A DNA stretch of 64,000 nt from Aquimarina sp. MAR_2010_214 (GTDB taxonomy: Bacteria; Bacteroidota; Bacteroidia; Flavobacteriales; Flavobacteriaceae), in assembly GCF_002846555.1 (NCBI RefSeq), contig NZ_PJMS01000001.1, forward strand, positions 4,262,501-4,326,500, given 5' to 3'. The notes beneath the pieces are model-generated. The model was not told the DNA's origin. It saw only the letters and a list, made by a program, of their open reading frames with translations, and made no database searches. Shown here piece after piece: positions 1-10,326 of this stretch (position 1 is its first letter; the number at the start of each line of letters is the position of its first letter). The position numbers and the translations under genes are program-made.

Positions 1-402
1 CACTACTCAGGATACTACTAAATTAATGCTCTTTACTTATACCAGGCTATCACTGTCTATGGCTCCTCTTTCCAAAGGATTCTAATTCATCACATCTCTT
101 ATATCGTAGTCCTACAACCCCACAACTGCCGTAACAATTATGGTTTGGGCTAATCCGCGTTCGCTCGCCACTACTAACGGAATCACTTTTGTTTTCTTCT
201 CCTCCGGGTACTTAGATGTTTCAGTTCTCCGGGTTCGCCTCCATTGCTGGATACTATATCTTCAATATAGTGGGTTGCCCCATTCGGATATCTACGGATC
301 AATAGGTATGTGCCCCTCCCCGTAGCTTTTCGCAGCTTATCACGTCCTTCTTCGCCTCTGAGAGCCTAGGCATTCCCCATACGCCCTTAATTAGCTTATG
401 CG
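1..402 (-). rRNA. rrl: 23S rRNA, 5' part (cut by window start)
   Basis: The reverse complement reads as the 5' domain of bacterial 23S rRNA, with the conserved AATGCCTAGGCTCTCAGAGG and GAAGAAGGACGTG segments just after the start and the GGAGGCGAACCCGG segment further in. Only about the first 400 nt lie in the window. The 5' end near 402 is estimated by alignment from memory to the E. coli start and may be off by several bases. It is the last gene seen of a 16S-Ile-Ala-23S operon transcribed leftwards. Confidence 0.95.
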
Positions 403-513
403 TCTTGCTTTAACTTGCTCTTTTAGTTTTTGTCGATACTAATAAAGTAACTAAATTAGTATCAACCTCTTTTATTATCATTAATTGTAAACAATTAATG
501 CTCGTATTTTTAA

Positions 514-532
514 ATCAATATGTCAATGAACG
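514..532 (-). promoter_or_regulatory. boxA-like antitermination element in 16S-23S spacer
   Basis: On the minus strand this reads CGTTCATTGACATATTGAT. It resembles boxA of rRNA operons (E. coli TGCTCTTTAACAA) and the GTTC-TTGACATATTG motif common in Bacteroidota rRNA leaders. Nearly the same sequence recurs in the 16S leader at 2783-2800. One copy before 16S and one before 23S is the arrangement expected of rRNA antitermination or processing signals. The role is inferred from position and similarity. Confidence 0.55.
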
Positions 533-631
533 TTTTTCTTATCATTAATATAAAATCAATGAGTATAAAGACTTTTTCATATCATGAATCCTGTGCTTTA
601 TAATCTATCAATCCTTATATCTAAAGAATCG

Positions 632-705
632 TGGAGAATATCGGAGTCGAACCGATGACCTCCTGCGTGCAAGGCAGGCGCTCTAGCCAGCTGAGCTAAT
701 CCCCC
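632..705 (-). tRNA. tRNA-Ala (anticodon TGC)
   Basis: The minus strand folds as a tRNA with acceptor GGGGGAT/ATTCTCC, D-arm AGCTCAGCTGGCTAGAGC, anticodon loop CTTGCAC with anticodon TGC, T-arm GGTTCGACTCC, and discriminator A at 632. CCA is not encoded. The position between tRNA-Ile and 23S is standard for bacterial rRNA operons. Confidence 0.97.
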
Positions 706-898
706 ATTATTTGAAATTCAGAATGTCGAATTTAGAATTACGAATAATGTGACTTAAACTCTATCTTCTAGAATTTCCTTTTTCAATATATTATGAACTT
801 ATCAAATGTAAAATGTAAAACCGAAAAATAATAAACTGAAAAGTAAACAAAAATTAACTTTTACATTTTAAATTTAAACTTTTACATTTTAAATTTCG

Positions 899-972
899 TA
901 GTCTCAGGCAGACTCGAACTGCCGACCTCTACATTATCAGTGTAGCGCTCTAACCAGCTGAGCTATGAGACT
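899..972 (-). tRNA. tRNA-Ile (anticodon GAT)
   Basis: The minus strand folds as a tRNA with acceptor AGTCTCA/TGAGACT, D-arm AGCTCAGCTGGTTAGAGC, anticodon loop CTGATAA with anticodon GAT, T-arm CAGTTCGAGTCTG, and discriminator A at 899. CCA is not encoded. The gap to tRNA-Ala (706-898) holds AT-rich simple repeats built on ACTTTTACATTTTAAATTT and nothing else recognisable. Confidence 0.97.
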
Positions 973-1149
973 GTCTTTTAGTAGTGAGTAATCAGTAATC
1001 AGAATTAGATCAAAATCTAAAAATCTTACCTAATACCTAATACTCTGTACTCAATACTAAATAATTAATTAACAGCATAAAGACTAAAAACAACCAAGAT
1101 ACATTCCATCGTATCATTTCTGGTCTCCTATTAAATAGGAAATCTCTAG

Positions 1150-2672
<1,523 letters not shown>

Positions 2673-2782
2673 TGTCTTTAAATATTATTCAAAACAATAC
2701 AACGGAATTATAATCGTATCTCAATAATGTCTCTAGTCTTTATTCTTTGTATAAACTATCAATAGTTTAATACGCGCTGTCA

Positions 2783-2800
2783 ATCAATATGTCTATGAAC
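2783..2800 (-). promoter_or_regulatory. boxA-like element in 16S leader
   Basis: The minus strand reads GTTCATAGACATATTGAT, about 110 nt before the mature 16S 5' end. It matches the copy in the 16S-23S spacer (514-532) at all but one base. Its position in the leader downstream of the three promoters fits an rRNA antitermination or RNase III-processing signal. Confidence 0.5.
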
Positions 2801-2941
2801 TTTTTTAACTAATAAAGCAATCTTCATCGCTATTAATTATAGATCGTAAATAAGGAATCGAACCCTATAAATGTTTACAAAAAACACCCTAAACCAATAC
2901 TACTATTTTTATGAACTATGCTTTGTTTCTCTAAGCGGGTG

Positions 2942-2971
2942 CAAATATACAACCCTTTTTATTTCTACAAA
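2942..2971 (-). promoter_or_regulatory. rRNA promoter P3 (proximal)
   Basis: On the minus strand a TTTG -33 box (2971-2968) and a perfect Bacteroidota -7 box TATATTTG (2949-2942) are separated by 18 nt. The sequence right after is CACCCGC. The TAnnTTTG/TTTG pair is the established primary-sigma consensus of Bacteroidota. It is the closest of three tandem copies to 16S. Confidence 0.85.
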
Positions 2972-3064
2972 GTTTTTTTTGATTTATTTTTAAAAAAAAT
3001 TCTAAGAAAAAATCAAACCAAATCTCAATGAACTCGCAAAAACATATCCCATTTTTGCAGGGCG

Positions 3065-3094
3065 CAAACATACAACCCTTTTTTATTCTGACAA
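3065..3094 (-). promoter_or_regulatory. rRNA promoter P2 (middle)
   Basis: The minus strand has TTG (3094-3092), 19 nt, then TATGTTTG (3072-3065) and the initiation region CGCCC. It lies 123 bp upstream of P3. The flanking AT-rich block and a CTCAATGAACTC motif are also repeated, so whole promoter units of about 125 bp appear duplicated. Confidence 0.85.
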
Positions 3095-3191
3095 GATTTT
3101 TTTGATAAAGTTTTTAAAACTTTCTCTTAACCCGAAAATCAAAAAAATAAATCTCAATGAACTCCCAAAACAATATCCCGTTTTGCGGGTG

Positions 3192-3221
3192 CAAAGATAG
3201 AAACCTTTTTATTCCTAACAA
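3192..3221 (-). promoter_or_regulatory. rRNA promoter P1 (distal)
   Basis: The minus strand has TTG (3221-3219), 19 nt, then TATCTTTG (3199-3192) followed by CACCC. It lies 127 bp upstream of P2. It is the most diverged of the three units but keeps both boxes and the spacing. Confidence 0.8.
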
Positions 3222-3527
3222 CACCTTTTGGTATAATTTTTTACAGAAAATAAGAAACGTGCTGATTTTAAAAAAGATAGAACACGAAGATAAGAAATTT
3301 AATCAGAATAGAGTTGGATTTTTTATACTTTTTCTGTGTTTCAATACCCAGATATGGATACAATGTATTGTTTTGTATTAGGGATGGAAGTGGCATCCTT
3401 TTGTTAATCCTATATAGTTTATATAAGATATTCCTTATAACCTATAGTTCTAAACAACTTTATTCTCTGCATAACAAAAGATATAACGTACAGCCCGGCC
3501 CCATTTTTTTTGGGGAAATACCCTAAA
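3222..3527. other. AT-rich gap upstream of rRNA promoters
   Basis: I see no gene here. The short open frames starting at 3157 and 3314 run through promoter DNA, lack ribosome-binding context, and look like chance. The stretch may contribute UP-element-like AT-rich DNA to the distal rRNA promoter. Confidence 0.5.
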
Positions 3528-4244
3528 TTATTTTTTTTCCGAAGTTGTTTTGGCTTTACCAGACCATTTATTTCTTAGATCATAAAAACTAAAATCCAAA
3601 GCCGTTTTTTGTTCTTTTAATATATTTGACTGAAAACTTCGCTGTAAGATATCCTCTATCCAATAATCTTCTTCTACATTTATAGGGTCATACTCCTCTT
3701 TTAATGAAATACTAAAAAGCTTAGCGGTATTGTTATACCAAAAAGCTCTCCACCCACTCCTGTACTCTTTTACCAGTTCGAACATTGTTTTACTGGTTTG
3801 ACGATGAATCAATTTGACTAGTATCTGTCCTTCTGTACGGGTAAGTTTTTTTAATTCTTTGGTAAACTCTTCTTCCATGTACTTCTGCAACATTTTTATA
3901 TATTTCCTCTTTTTTCTCTTAGAGTCAATATCTTCTAATCGTTCATTAAGCGTCATTAATCTATCTGCTGCCAGTTTTGCATAGGGATATACTTTTCTAG
4001 TCTTACGTCTTAGGATAAGATACCTTCTTCTTGCTAGCTTGTCTTTAAAATTTAACCTCCCTAAAATAATCACTTCATCGAGATCAATAGCTTCATGCGG
4101 GATTGTATCTCCCTCTATAATATAATACTGTACATAACCAGTGGTATCTACCTTAGTCGTATCCATAGGTTTTTGATCTCTTTTTTGGGCATTTACCAAA
4201 GAAGTGAGCATTATCAATATAATATATACCGAGTGTTTTATCAT
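3528..4244 (-). CDS. DUF4294 domain-containing secreted protein
   Basis: The 238-aa protein has a signal peptide at residues 1-19 (hydrophobic IILIMLTSLVNA, cleavage before Q). The basic helical core (about residues 70-200; KVYPYAKLAADRL, EGQILVKLIHRQTSKT, GWRAFWYNNTAKLF) is typical of DUF4294, a family I know only from Bacteroidota and with no established function. The C-terminus is lysine-rich. It is divergent from the aminopeptidase gene with 109 bp between them, so the two may share a control region. The exported location is inferred from the signal peptide. Confidence 0.85.
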   Translation of the reverse strand: MIKHSVYIILIMLTSLVNAQKRDQKPMDTTKVDTTGYVQYYIIEGDTIPHEAIDLDEVIILGRLNFKDKLARRRYLILRRKTRKVYPYAKLAADRLMTLNERLEDIDSKRKKRKYIKMLQKYMEEEFTKELKKLTRTEGQILVKLIHRQTSKTMFELVKEYRSGWRAFWYNNTAKLFSISLKEEYDPINVEEDYWIEDILQRSFQSNILKEQKTALDFSFYDLRNKWSGKAKTTSEKK

Positions 4245-4353
4245 AATAGATTATGAGACGTTCTAAAATTGTTCCAAAATTAACAATTAACCATTTGTAA
4301 ACTGTAAAATGAATGTGAATATTGTTATTTTCGCTATAAAATAAAACAACACT

Positions 4354-5442
4354 ATGGCAAAAAAGAGCATTCTAAATAAAAAGTCCCTGACTTTTCTTGA
4401 AAAATATCTAAATAATCCAGCTCCTACAGGATACGAATGGGAAGGGCAAAAAATCTGGATGAACTACCTAAAACCGTATGTAGATGAATTTATAACCGAT
4501 ACCTATGGTTCTGCAGTGGGGGTTATTAATCCTAAGGCAAAATATAAAGTTGTTATCGAGGGACATGCCGATGAAATCTCGTGGTATGTAAACTATATTA
4601 CTGATAACGGACTTATTTATGTGATTAGAAATGGAGGAAGTGATCACCAGATTGCAACGTCTAAGCGTGTAAATATCCACACCAAAAAAGGTATTGTACA
4701 AGGTGTTTTTGGATGGCCGGCTATACACACCAGAAAAGGTGCTAAAGAGCAAGCCCCTACTCTAGAAAATATATGTATCGATGTAGGATGTAATACCAAA
4801 GAAGAGGTATTAAAACTAGGGGTACATGTAGGTTGCGTGATTACTTACCCAGATGAGTTTTTTATTCTGAATAAAGATAAGTTTGTGTGTCGCGCTCTAG
4901 ATAACCGTATGGGAGGTTTTATGATTGCCGAAGTAGCTCGTTTACTGAAAGAAAACAAAAAGAAACTACCGTTTGGTCTATATATCACAAATTCTGTACA
5001 GGAAGAGATTGGTCTAAGAGGTGCAGAGATGATCACACATACGATTAAACCCGATGTAGCTATTGTGACCGATGTTTGCCATGATACCACTACCCCGATG
5101 ATTGAAAAGAAAACGCAGGGAGAAACCAAAATTGGTGATGGCCCTGTTATTTCTTACGCTCCTGCGGTTCAGAATAGATTGAGAGAAGTATTGATTGATA
5201 CTGCCGAAAAGAAAAAGATTCCGTTTCAGCGTATGGCATCTAGTAGAATGACAGGAACAGATACCGATGCATTTGCTTATAGCAATGGTGGTGTTGCTTC
5301 TGCATTAATCTCTTTACCGTTGCGTTATATGCACACCACTGTAGAAATGGTACACAGAAAAGATGTAGAACATGTTATTGAATTGATCTATGAAAGTCTA
5401 CTTTCTATAAAAGAAGGAGAGTCTTTTAGTTATTTTGAATAG
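4354..5442 (+). CDS. M42 family metallo-aminopeptidase
   Basis: This 362-aa cytosolic peptidase belongs to family M42 (glutamyl aminopeptidase/endoglucanase-M type), whose members form large tetrahedral complexes that trim peptides using two metal ions. Visible metal and catalytic motifs are GHADEISW (His near residue 71), CRALDNRMGG (bridging Asp), QEEIGLRGAE (catalytic Glu pair), VTDVCHDT (Asp), and the C-terminal His in RYMHTTVEMVH. Length is normal for the family. No signal peptide is seen. A strong terminator follows directly, so it is probably monocistronic. Confidence 0.93.
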   Translation: MAKKSILNKKSLTFLEKYLNNPAPTGYEWEGQKIWMNYLKPYVDEFITDTYGSAVGVINPKAKYKVVIEGHADEISWYVNYITDNGLIYVIRNGGSDHQIATSKRVNIHTKKGIVQGVFGWPAIHTRKGAKEQAPTLENICIDVGCNTKEEVLKLGVHVGCVITYPDEFFILNKDKFVCRALDNRMGGFMIAEVARLLKENKKKLPFGLYITNSVQEEIGLRGAEMITHTIKPDVAIVTDVCHDTTTPMIEKKTQGETKIGDGPVISYAPAVQNRLREVLIDTAEKKKIPFQRMASSRMTGTDTDAFAYSNGGVASALISLPLRYMHTTVEMVHRKDVEHVIELIYESLLSIKEGESFSYFE

Positions 5443-5460
5443 ATTATAATTAAAGTAATA

Positions 5461-5495
5461 AAAAATCCCATTTGATTTCTCAAATGGGATTTTTT
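5461..5495 (+). terminator. Rho-independent terminator after M42 peptidase gene
   Basis: A perfect stem AAATCCCATTTGA/TCAAATGGGATTT with a 4-nt loop is followed by a T-run. The A-run on the other side would let it work on the minus strand as well. It begins 18 bp after the peptidase stop codon. Confidence 0.9.
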
Positions 5496-5574
5496 ATTGT
5501 GTTTGGTTTTTGGCTTAAGTTCTAGATAAGGAAATCATTATTCTTGATCCTCTTAAAAGGGCTAGCATGATGAG

Positions 5575-5628
5575 TTCTCGATACAATTTTTCTTCATTAC
5601 ATTACGAAAAATCACTCGAACAGACGGG
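5575..5628 (-). repeat. Dispersed REP-like repeat, solitary copy
   Basis: Read on the minus strand this matches the repeat units at about 31825-31880 and 33298-33345: CGTCTGTTCGAGTG, TTTTTCGTAATGTAATG, then GAAAAATTGTATCGAGAAC. It contains CACTCGAAC on the plus strand, the sequence the IS110 element used as its target elsewhere. The rest of the gap (5496-5812) holds a weaker relative (CGATACTTCGACATAGCTCAGTACAGG near 5675, truncated here to its recognisable core ACTTCGACATAGCTCAG) and no gene. Confidence 0.7.
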
Positions 5629-5812
5629 TAAACACGCTAAGCCATATTTAAATACTAATCTAAAGGTGTGATTCGATACTTCGACATAGCTCAGTACAGG
5701 CTGGAGAATAATGATTTATCACCTCAAATTCTGGTGTATACTATGGATCCCCGGATTATAAAACCTGACAAATCTCATATCCCTTAGGCTTCTTTTTGCA
5801 TACATTAGTATC

Positions 5813-7723
5813 ATGAAAAATACGATTGCAGAAAGAATCTTTGATTTCTTAAAAGACTTCCCTCCTTTTGATGTTTTAACCCAAGAGCAACTTTATACAA
5901 TTTCTAAAGATGTAAAAGTAATTTACCTCGAGGATGATACTACCCTTTTTAAAAAAGATGAAAAAATTCATGATCATTTTTATATCGTAAAAGATGGTGC
6001 TGTAGGATTATTTGGAGAACAAAATCTATTGATCGATAAATGTGACGAAGGTGATATCTTTGGATTAAGAGCTGTGATACGAAAAGGCAATTACCTGCTA
6101 AGCGCAAAAGCGATAGAAGAAAGTATTGTATACAGCATCTCTTCTAAATCTCTGGACGATATTATCAATACCAATGCCGGGGTTAACAAGTTTTTATTGG
6201 CAAGTTTTGCAACCAATATCAGAAATCCGTATTCTAATGAGCATAAAGGAACCTTGTTTGCTAATGTAGACAGGTTTCAGAGTTCCCCATCTGCGTTTAC
6301 CGAAGTACATTCTATACAATACTCAAAAAGCCCTGTGACCTGCAGTCAGGATATCACTATCAGAGAAGCAGCAAAAAAGATGACTAGCCAAAAGGTAGGT
6401 TCGATTATTATTACCGAGCAAAACAAGCCCCTTGGTATTATTACCGATAAAGACCTTCGTACCAAAATTGCCACGGGTATTTTTGCAATAGAAGATACGG
6501 TAGAAAGTATCATGTCTGCCCCGGTGATTACTTATCCCGAAACGATCTCTGTGGCCGAAGCTCAAATTGCGATGCTACAACATAAAATCACGCACTTATG
6601 CATCACCAAAAACGGAACTTCTGATTCTGATCTGATCGGCATCCTATCAGAACATGATATTGTGGTTGTGCGCGGTAACAATCCTTCTGCCTTGGTAAAA
6701 GAGGTTAAACGTGCCAAAGATGCAGAAACCTTACAACAGATCACCGATAAGGCCCAACAACTTTTACAAGGATATATCAAACAGCAAATGCCGATTTTTT
6801 ATGTATCAAAAATCATTTCTGCACTTACTGAAGCCATCACCCAAAAAGTCATCACCCTTTCGATAGCAGAAATGACCACTGCCCCACCCACCTCCTTTGG
6901 TTGGTTTGCATTAGGGAGCCAGGGCAGACAAGAGCAGTTATTACTCACCGATCAGGATAATGCGTTGGTTTTTGAAGACGTACCCAAACAGGACTATGAC
7001 AATACCAAACGCTATTTTCTATCACTATCAGAAAAAATCACGTCTAAGCTACATACTGTTGGTTTTGAATTTTGCCCGGCAGAAATGATGGCTAGCAATC
7101 CAAAATGGTGCTTATCGGTGTCTGAATGGAAACAACAGTTTGCCACCTGGATCACCCATCCCAATGAAGATTCTATCATGCTATGTACTATTTTTTTTGA
7201 TTACCATTTGATCTACGGAAATAAGAACCTGGCAGACGAACTATCGCAACATATTTTTGAATCTATAGATGCCTATGAGATCTTCCTGAATTTCTTAGGA
7301 TTGAATGCCTTAAAAAATCCACCTCCATTAAGCTTTTTTAAACAGTTTCTGGTAGAACACAGCGGTAATCACAAGGATCAGTTTGATATCAAAGCCAGAG
7401 CATTAATGCCTATTATTGATGCGGCACGACTACTCACCTTATCACACAACATTAAAAACTGTAACAATACTATCCTGAGGTATGAAAAATTAGCCGAAAT
7501 TGAACCCCAGAACAAAAACCTGTATGAATCCTGTATCCATGCGTTTAAGATTTTACTGCGATTTAGAACCGAACAAGGGTTACTACATAACAATTCGGGA
7601 AGGTTTATTGATGTGAAATCCCTGAGCAAGGTAGAGCGTTTAAGGCTAAAAGGCTGTTTTAAGTCTATTAAAGATATGCAGGAGCTTATACGGGTACGTT
7701 TTAATTTATCACAAATGTTATAG
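5813..7723 (+). CDS. Cyclic-nucleotide-binding/CBS/DUF294 nucleotidyltransferase-like protein
   Basis: The 636-aa multidomain protein has an N-terminal CNB-like beta-roll (about 10-130), two CBS domains (about 150-290; VGSIIITEQNKPLGIITDKD and HLCITKNG), a nucleotidyltransferase-like domain with GSQGRQEQLLLTDQDNAL near residue 368 (GS...D-x-D motif kept), and a helical DUF294 C-terminal part. It is homologous to GlnD-like sensory nucleotidyltransferases; the substrate is unknown. In many bacteria this gene sits beside an exonuclease, a DUF4212/SSS symporter pair and acs. Here only the exonuclease follows (1-nt gap) and the other partners lie at 33.6-45 kb. Confidence 0.88.
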   Translation: MKNTIAERIFDFLKDFPPFDVLTQEQLYTISKDVKVIYLEDDTTLFKKDEKIHDHFYIVKDGAVGLFGEQNLLIDKCDEGDIFGLRAVIRKGNYLLSAKAIEESIVYSISSKSLDDIINTNAGVNKFLLASFATNIRNPYSNEHKGTLFANVDRFQSSPSAFTEVHSIQYSKSPVTCSQDITIREAAKKMTSQKVGSIIITEQNKPLGIITDKDLRTKIATGIFAIEDTVESIMSAPVITYPETISVAEAQIAMLQHKITHLCITKNGTSDSDLIGILSEHDIVVVRGNNPSALVKEVKRAKDAETLQQITDKAQQLLQGYIKQQMPIFYVSKIISALTEAITQKVITLSIAEMTTAPPTSFGWFALGSQGRQEQLLLTDQDNALVFEDVPKQDYDNTKRYFLSLSEKITSKLHTVGFEFCPAEMMASNPKWCLSVSEWKQQFATWITHPNEDSIMLCTIFFDYHLIYGNKNLADELSQHIFESIDAYEIFLNFLGLNALKNPPPLSFFKQFLVEHSGNHKDQFDIKARALMPIIDAARLLTLSHNIKNCNNTILRYEKLAEIEPQNKNLYESCIHAFKILLRFRTEQGLLHNNSGRFIDVKSLSKVERLRLKGCFKSIKDMQELIRVRFNLSQML

Positions 7724-7724
7724 T

Positions 7725-8393
7725 ATGCTTAGATGGTTTAGACATAAACAATATCCCGATTATTGGAACCGCTACCTACAGCATTTCAACACCAAAAAGG
7801 ACCGTACACTAGCTACCACCCGCTTTGTAGTTTTTGATACCGAAACCACAGGGCTGGATATTACCAATGATAAAATCCTATCTATCGGGGCGATTGCTGT
7901 AACAGGAAACACAATGGATGTTGCCGATAGTTTTGAAGTCTATCTGCAACAAGAAACCTTTAACCCCGAGACGGTTGAAATACACGGTATCCTAAAGAGC
8001 GGACATATCACCAAAGTAAAAGAAAGCGAAGCCATTGCTCATTTTTTGGATTATATAAAAGATGCCATTCTGGTAGCACACCATGCCGATTTTGATGTAG
8101 CCATGATCAATAAATGCCTGGCCCGACTACAATTACCTAAACTGAAGAACAAAACTCTGGATACCGGTGTATTGTTTAAAAAAACAGAGTTATGCAAGGC
8201 GACACATAAACACTATGGGCTAGATGAGCTTAGTGCTATTTTTAATATCGCAAAGCACGACAGGCATACCTCTTCTGGGGATGCGTTTATTACCGGACTC
8301 CTCTTTTTAAAAATCATAGCCTCCCTCACCAAAAAAAGAAAAGTTACCTTAAAAGATTTGTTTTTTAATCCTAATAGAAGAGGGTTGCTTTAG
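7725..8393 (+). CDS. DnaQ-like 3'-5' exonuclease (DEDDh)
   Basis: The 222-aa exonuclease belongs to the DNA polymerase III epsilon/RNase T superfamily. ExoI is VFDTETTGL (Asp/Glu), ExoII is VAHHADFDVAMI, and ExoIII is HRHTSSGDAFIT with the DEDDh histidine and aspartate; YGLDELSAIFNI precedes it as usual. It starts 1 nt after the DUF294 stop codon, so translation is probably coupled. The pairing with DUF294 is a recurrent neighbour of acetate symporter clusters, although its nucleic-acid substrate there is not known. Confidence 0.9.
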   Translation: MLRWFRHKQYPDYWNRYLQHFNTKKDRTLATTRFVVFDTETTGLDITNDKILSIGAIAVTGNTMDVADSFEVYLQQETFNPETVEIHGILKSGHITKVKESEAIAHFLDYIKDAILVAHHADFDVAMINKCLARLQLPKLKNKTLDTGVLFKKTELCKATHKHYGLDELSAIFNIAKHDRHTSSGDAFITGLLFLKIIASLTKKRKVTLKDLFFNPNRRGLL

Positions 8394-8458
8394 GAACTGA
8401 TGTACGTTTCCGCTACGCTCAGGTTTTAGGTGTGTGGTATTAGGTGTTAGGTGTGTGT

Positions 8459-8478
8459 ACCCTTCGACTACGCTCAGG
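8459..8478. repeat. Short REP-like hairpin CCCTTCGACTACGCTCAGGG
   Basis: The 20-bp sequence CCCTTCGACTACGCTCAGGG has complementary CCCT/AGGG ends. It is related to the TTCGACATAGCTCAG element near 5680 and the CTACTGAGCTTGTCGAAG element near 38271. Such TTCGAC...CTCAGG pieces are common intergenic repeats in flavobacteria. It sits just before the first heptad array. Confidence 0.5.
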
Positions 8479-8501
8479 GTACGCGAAGCGTATACAAAAA
8501 T

Positions 8502-8684
8502 CAGAAACCTGAAACCTGAAACCCAAAACCCAAAACCTGAAACCTCAAACCTCAAACCTAATACCTCAAACCTCAAACCTGAAACCAGAAACCAGAAACC
8601 TCAAACCTCAAACCTCAAACCTCAAACCTCAAACCTCAAACCTCAAACCTGAAACCAGAAACCTCAAACCTGAAACCCAAAACC
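8502..8684. repeat. Heptad tandem array 1 (AAACCTC/AAACCTG)
   Basis: Some 25 imperfect units of 7 bp (AAACCTC, AAACCTG, AAACCAG, AAACCCA) run from the exonuclease end to the first conserved module. The inverse composition (TTAGGTGTG units) occurs just upstream at 8424-8455. Long frames in it on either strand are translated repeats, not genes. There are no CRISPR-like spacers. Confidence 0.9.
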
Positions 8685-8757
8685 CAGCTCGTATATAAAA
8701 TGAGTGTTTGTAAACGATTACAAATAAGTACAAACAGATATGTGTACTAGTGCAAAT
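8681..8757. repeat. Conserved module, copy 1 (short form)
   Basis: It shares ACCCAGCTCG, then TGTTTGTA-16 nt-TACAAACA, then GTACTAGTGCA with the copies at 10756 and 13468. The roughly 120-bp central part found in the other two is missing here. It follows a tandem array and precedes cargo (gene at 8883), as the others do. Confidence 0.75.
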
Positions 8758-8820
8758 ATCATTTTTGCCTACCGTGAGAAGAGAAAACAAGTATAAAATT
8801 TTACTCATTGAACACTTGTC

Positions 8821-8848
8821 TTGATTAAAAATATTTCATTTATTTTTG
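8821..8848 (+). promoter_or_regulatory. Predicted promoter of the 8883 gene
   Basis: A TTG at 8821 and a consensus -7 box TATTTTTG (8841-8848) are spaced by 17 nt, 34 bp before the start codon. The match to TAnnTTTG is exact; the -33 box is minimal. Confidence 0.5.
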
Positions 8849-8882
8849 TAATGTAAACGGAAAGAATCATAAAGTATGCACT

Positions 8883-9440
8883 ATGATACACACAAAATTG
8901 ATGGCTTTATTATTTATAATATTGATGCCTATGTCACGCGATAGAGTTGTACAAGTACCCTTAGAGAAAATTCTAGATTCCCCTAATATTATAGTTCTCA
9001 AAGTAAAAAAACAAAACCCTTTTTCTGACAAAAAGAAAAAGAAGATTTTTAATTTGTCTAAACCTGTTCCAGATTTCACCTATTATATAGATCATTATCA
9101 AGTTGAAGAAGTAATCTATAATGGAAATGGAGAATTAGTAAAAATTGAAGAAGGACAAAAGATAGCTGTTCGTAGTGCTAACTTTAAGAGAAACCTTGAT
9201 AGGCATAAAAAGTATTATTTAGAAAACATTAGAAAGTCTATTTATGTATATGTGTATAAAAATAAGTTTGATATAAACGCTGTCGATAGAGCTATCGTAT
9301 TTATAACTTATAGTAAGAAAAAAGGAATGTTTGAATATAATGTAAAAGGAGCGTATGATAATATTGATAAAAAAGAAAAAGTATTACAATTACTAAAAGC
9401 TAAAGGAAAAACTTTGTTGAAAACAAAAAAAACTCATTAA
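8883..9440 (+). CDS. Hypothetical secreted protein
   Basis: The 185-aa protein has an N-terminal hydrophobic segment (residues 5-18) that could be a signal peptide. It is lysine-rich with a run DKKKKKIFNL, and its predicted beta strands (YVYVYKN, RAIVFITYS) suggest a small folded domain. I do not recognise the family. It is the first cargo gene after module copy 1. The C-terminus KTLLKTKKTH ends in an A-rich stretch, and an open frame continues in another phase beyond it, so the present end may result from a frameshift. Confidence 0.55.
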   Translation: MIHTKLMALLFIILMPMSRDRVVQVPLEKILDSPNIIVLKVKKQNPFSDKKKKKIFNLSKPVPDFTYYIDHYQVEEVIYNGNGELVKIEEGQKIAVRSANFKRNLDRHKKYYLENIRKSIYVYVYKNKFDINAVDRAIVFITYSKKKGMFEYNVKGAYDNIDKKEKVLQLLKAKGKTLLKTKKTH

Positions 9441-9807
9441 TAACTCGCAAGAAAAAAAAGTGGTTTGGATTTGTTGAATATGACTATTATGATAAAGATT
9501 TCTGTAGTATAATTCCGGAACAAACAAAAAATGATGGACTCGAAGCCTTTTTATACTTCTATGATGGAAATTTAGAAAAGTTAGAGGAAAGATGGTAAAA
9601 TAGACGATTTGCAAACATTATATATAAAATCAGAGCAAAGTTTAGTGTTGGATCGAAAGGCCCTTTCCATTTTGCAATGGCGTTAGATTTTTATAAATTA
9701 AACAAGAAATAAAAATGCGCAGATAAATCGATTGGTTCAGGCTTTTTTACCTTACTCCTATTCATCCATTTGGCGTTGTGCGTAAGTTGAGAAAAACTGA
9801 ACTCTGA
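9441..9807 (+). pseudogene. Gene remnants without start codons
   Basis: About 9448-9597 reads as protein in one frame (KKKKWFGFVEYDYYDKDF to LEKLEERW, stop). About 9655-9711 reads KGPFHFAMALDFYKLNKK, stop, in another. Neither has a start, and they look like C-terminal scraps of small flavobacterial proteins. The first could be the frameshifted tail of the upstream gene. At 9772 GCGTTGTGCGTAAG is the inverse of CTACGCACAAC at 10330, so the gene between them is bracketed by a short inverted repeat. Confidence 0.45.
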
Positions 9808-10326
9808 ATGAAAAATAAATTTCTGAAAATAATAAAACGAATTTTAATAACGATTTTGATTCTTTTTGTCGTTGTGTATATATCAAATGAAATTGTCTAT
9901 AAAACTTCAATACCTGAAAACTTTGTGGAATCAAATTGGAATGGACAATGGAACAGTTCTGAATATGCACTCGTTAGCGGAAAAGTCCTGACGACAATTC
10001 CTGAAAATAATAATGCGGAATTTAAAAGCGAAACGCTCATTTACTATAATCTTTGGAGTCTTTATAAACCTGGACAAAATAAAATAGTGGAATTATCAGG
10101 TAACTTTTCGGAATCGGATATCAATGGAAATAGCACTGGACAAAAAAGACGACCGAATGAAAGTAATGCATACCATCGTAGATTTTTTAAAGCTAAAATA
10201 TCAATTGGAAATGGACAATTTATTAAATATGACGGAATGAAAGACAATGATGGAATTGAAATTAGTGGCGATTATGATTCTAGTTTCCCAAAGGACAAAG
10301 GAACATTTGAATTGAATAAACAATAA
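9808..10326 (+). CDS. Hypothetical single-pass membrane protein
   Basis: The 172-aa protein has a basic N-terminus and one membrane segment (about 12-29, ILITILILFVVVYISNEI), then a soluble beta-rich domain facing the periplasm (ESNWNGQWNSSEYALVSGK, LSGNFSESDINGNSTGQ). The FVESNWNGQW pattern recurs in small flavobacterial exported proteins, but I cannot name the family. It stands alone between remnants and the second tandem array, bracketed by the inverted short repeat GTTGTGCGTA/TACGCACAAC, which gives it a cassette-like look. Confidence 0.6.
   Translation: MKNKFLKIIKRILITILILFVVVYISNEIVYKTSIPENFVESNWNGQWNSSEYALVSGKVLTTIPENNNAEFKSETLIYYNLWSLYKPGQNKIVELSGNFSESDINGNSTGQKRRPNESNAYHRRFFKAKISIGNGQFIKYDGMKDNDGIEISGDYDSSFPKDKGTFELNKQ

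Noticed and set aside
3157..3526. Frames upstream of the rRNA promoters
   Set aside because: They overlap the duplicated promoter DNA, are AT-biased and have no family resemblance.
8349..8652. Frames across heptad array 1 on both strands
   Set aside because: Their products are period-seven translations of the repeat (KPETQNPKPETSNL-like); no start-site context.
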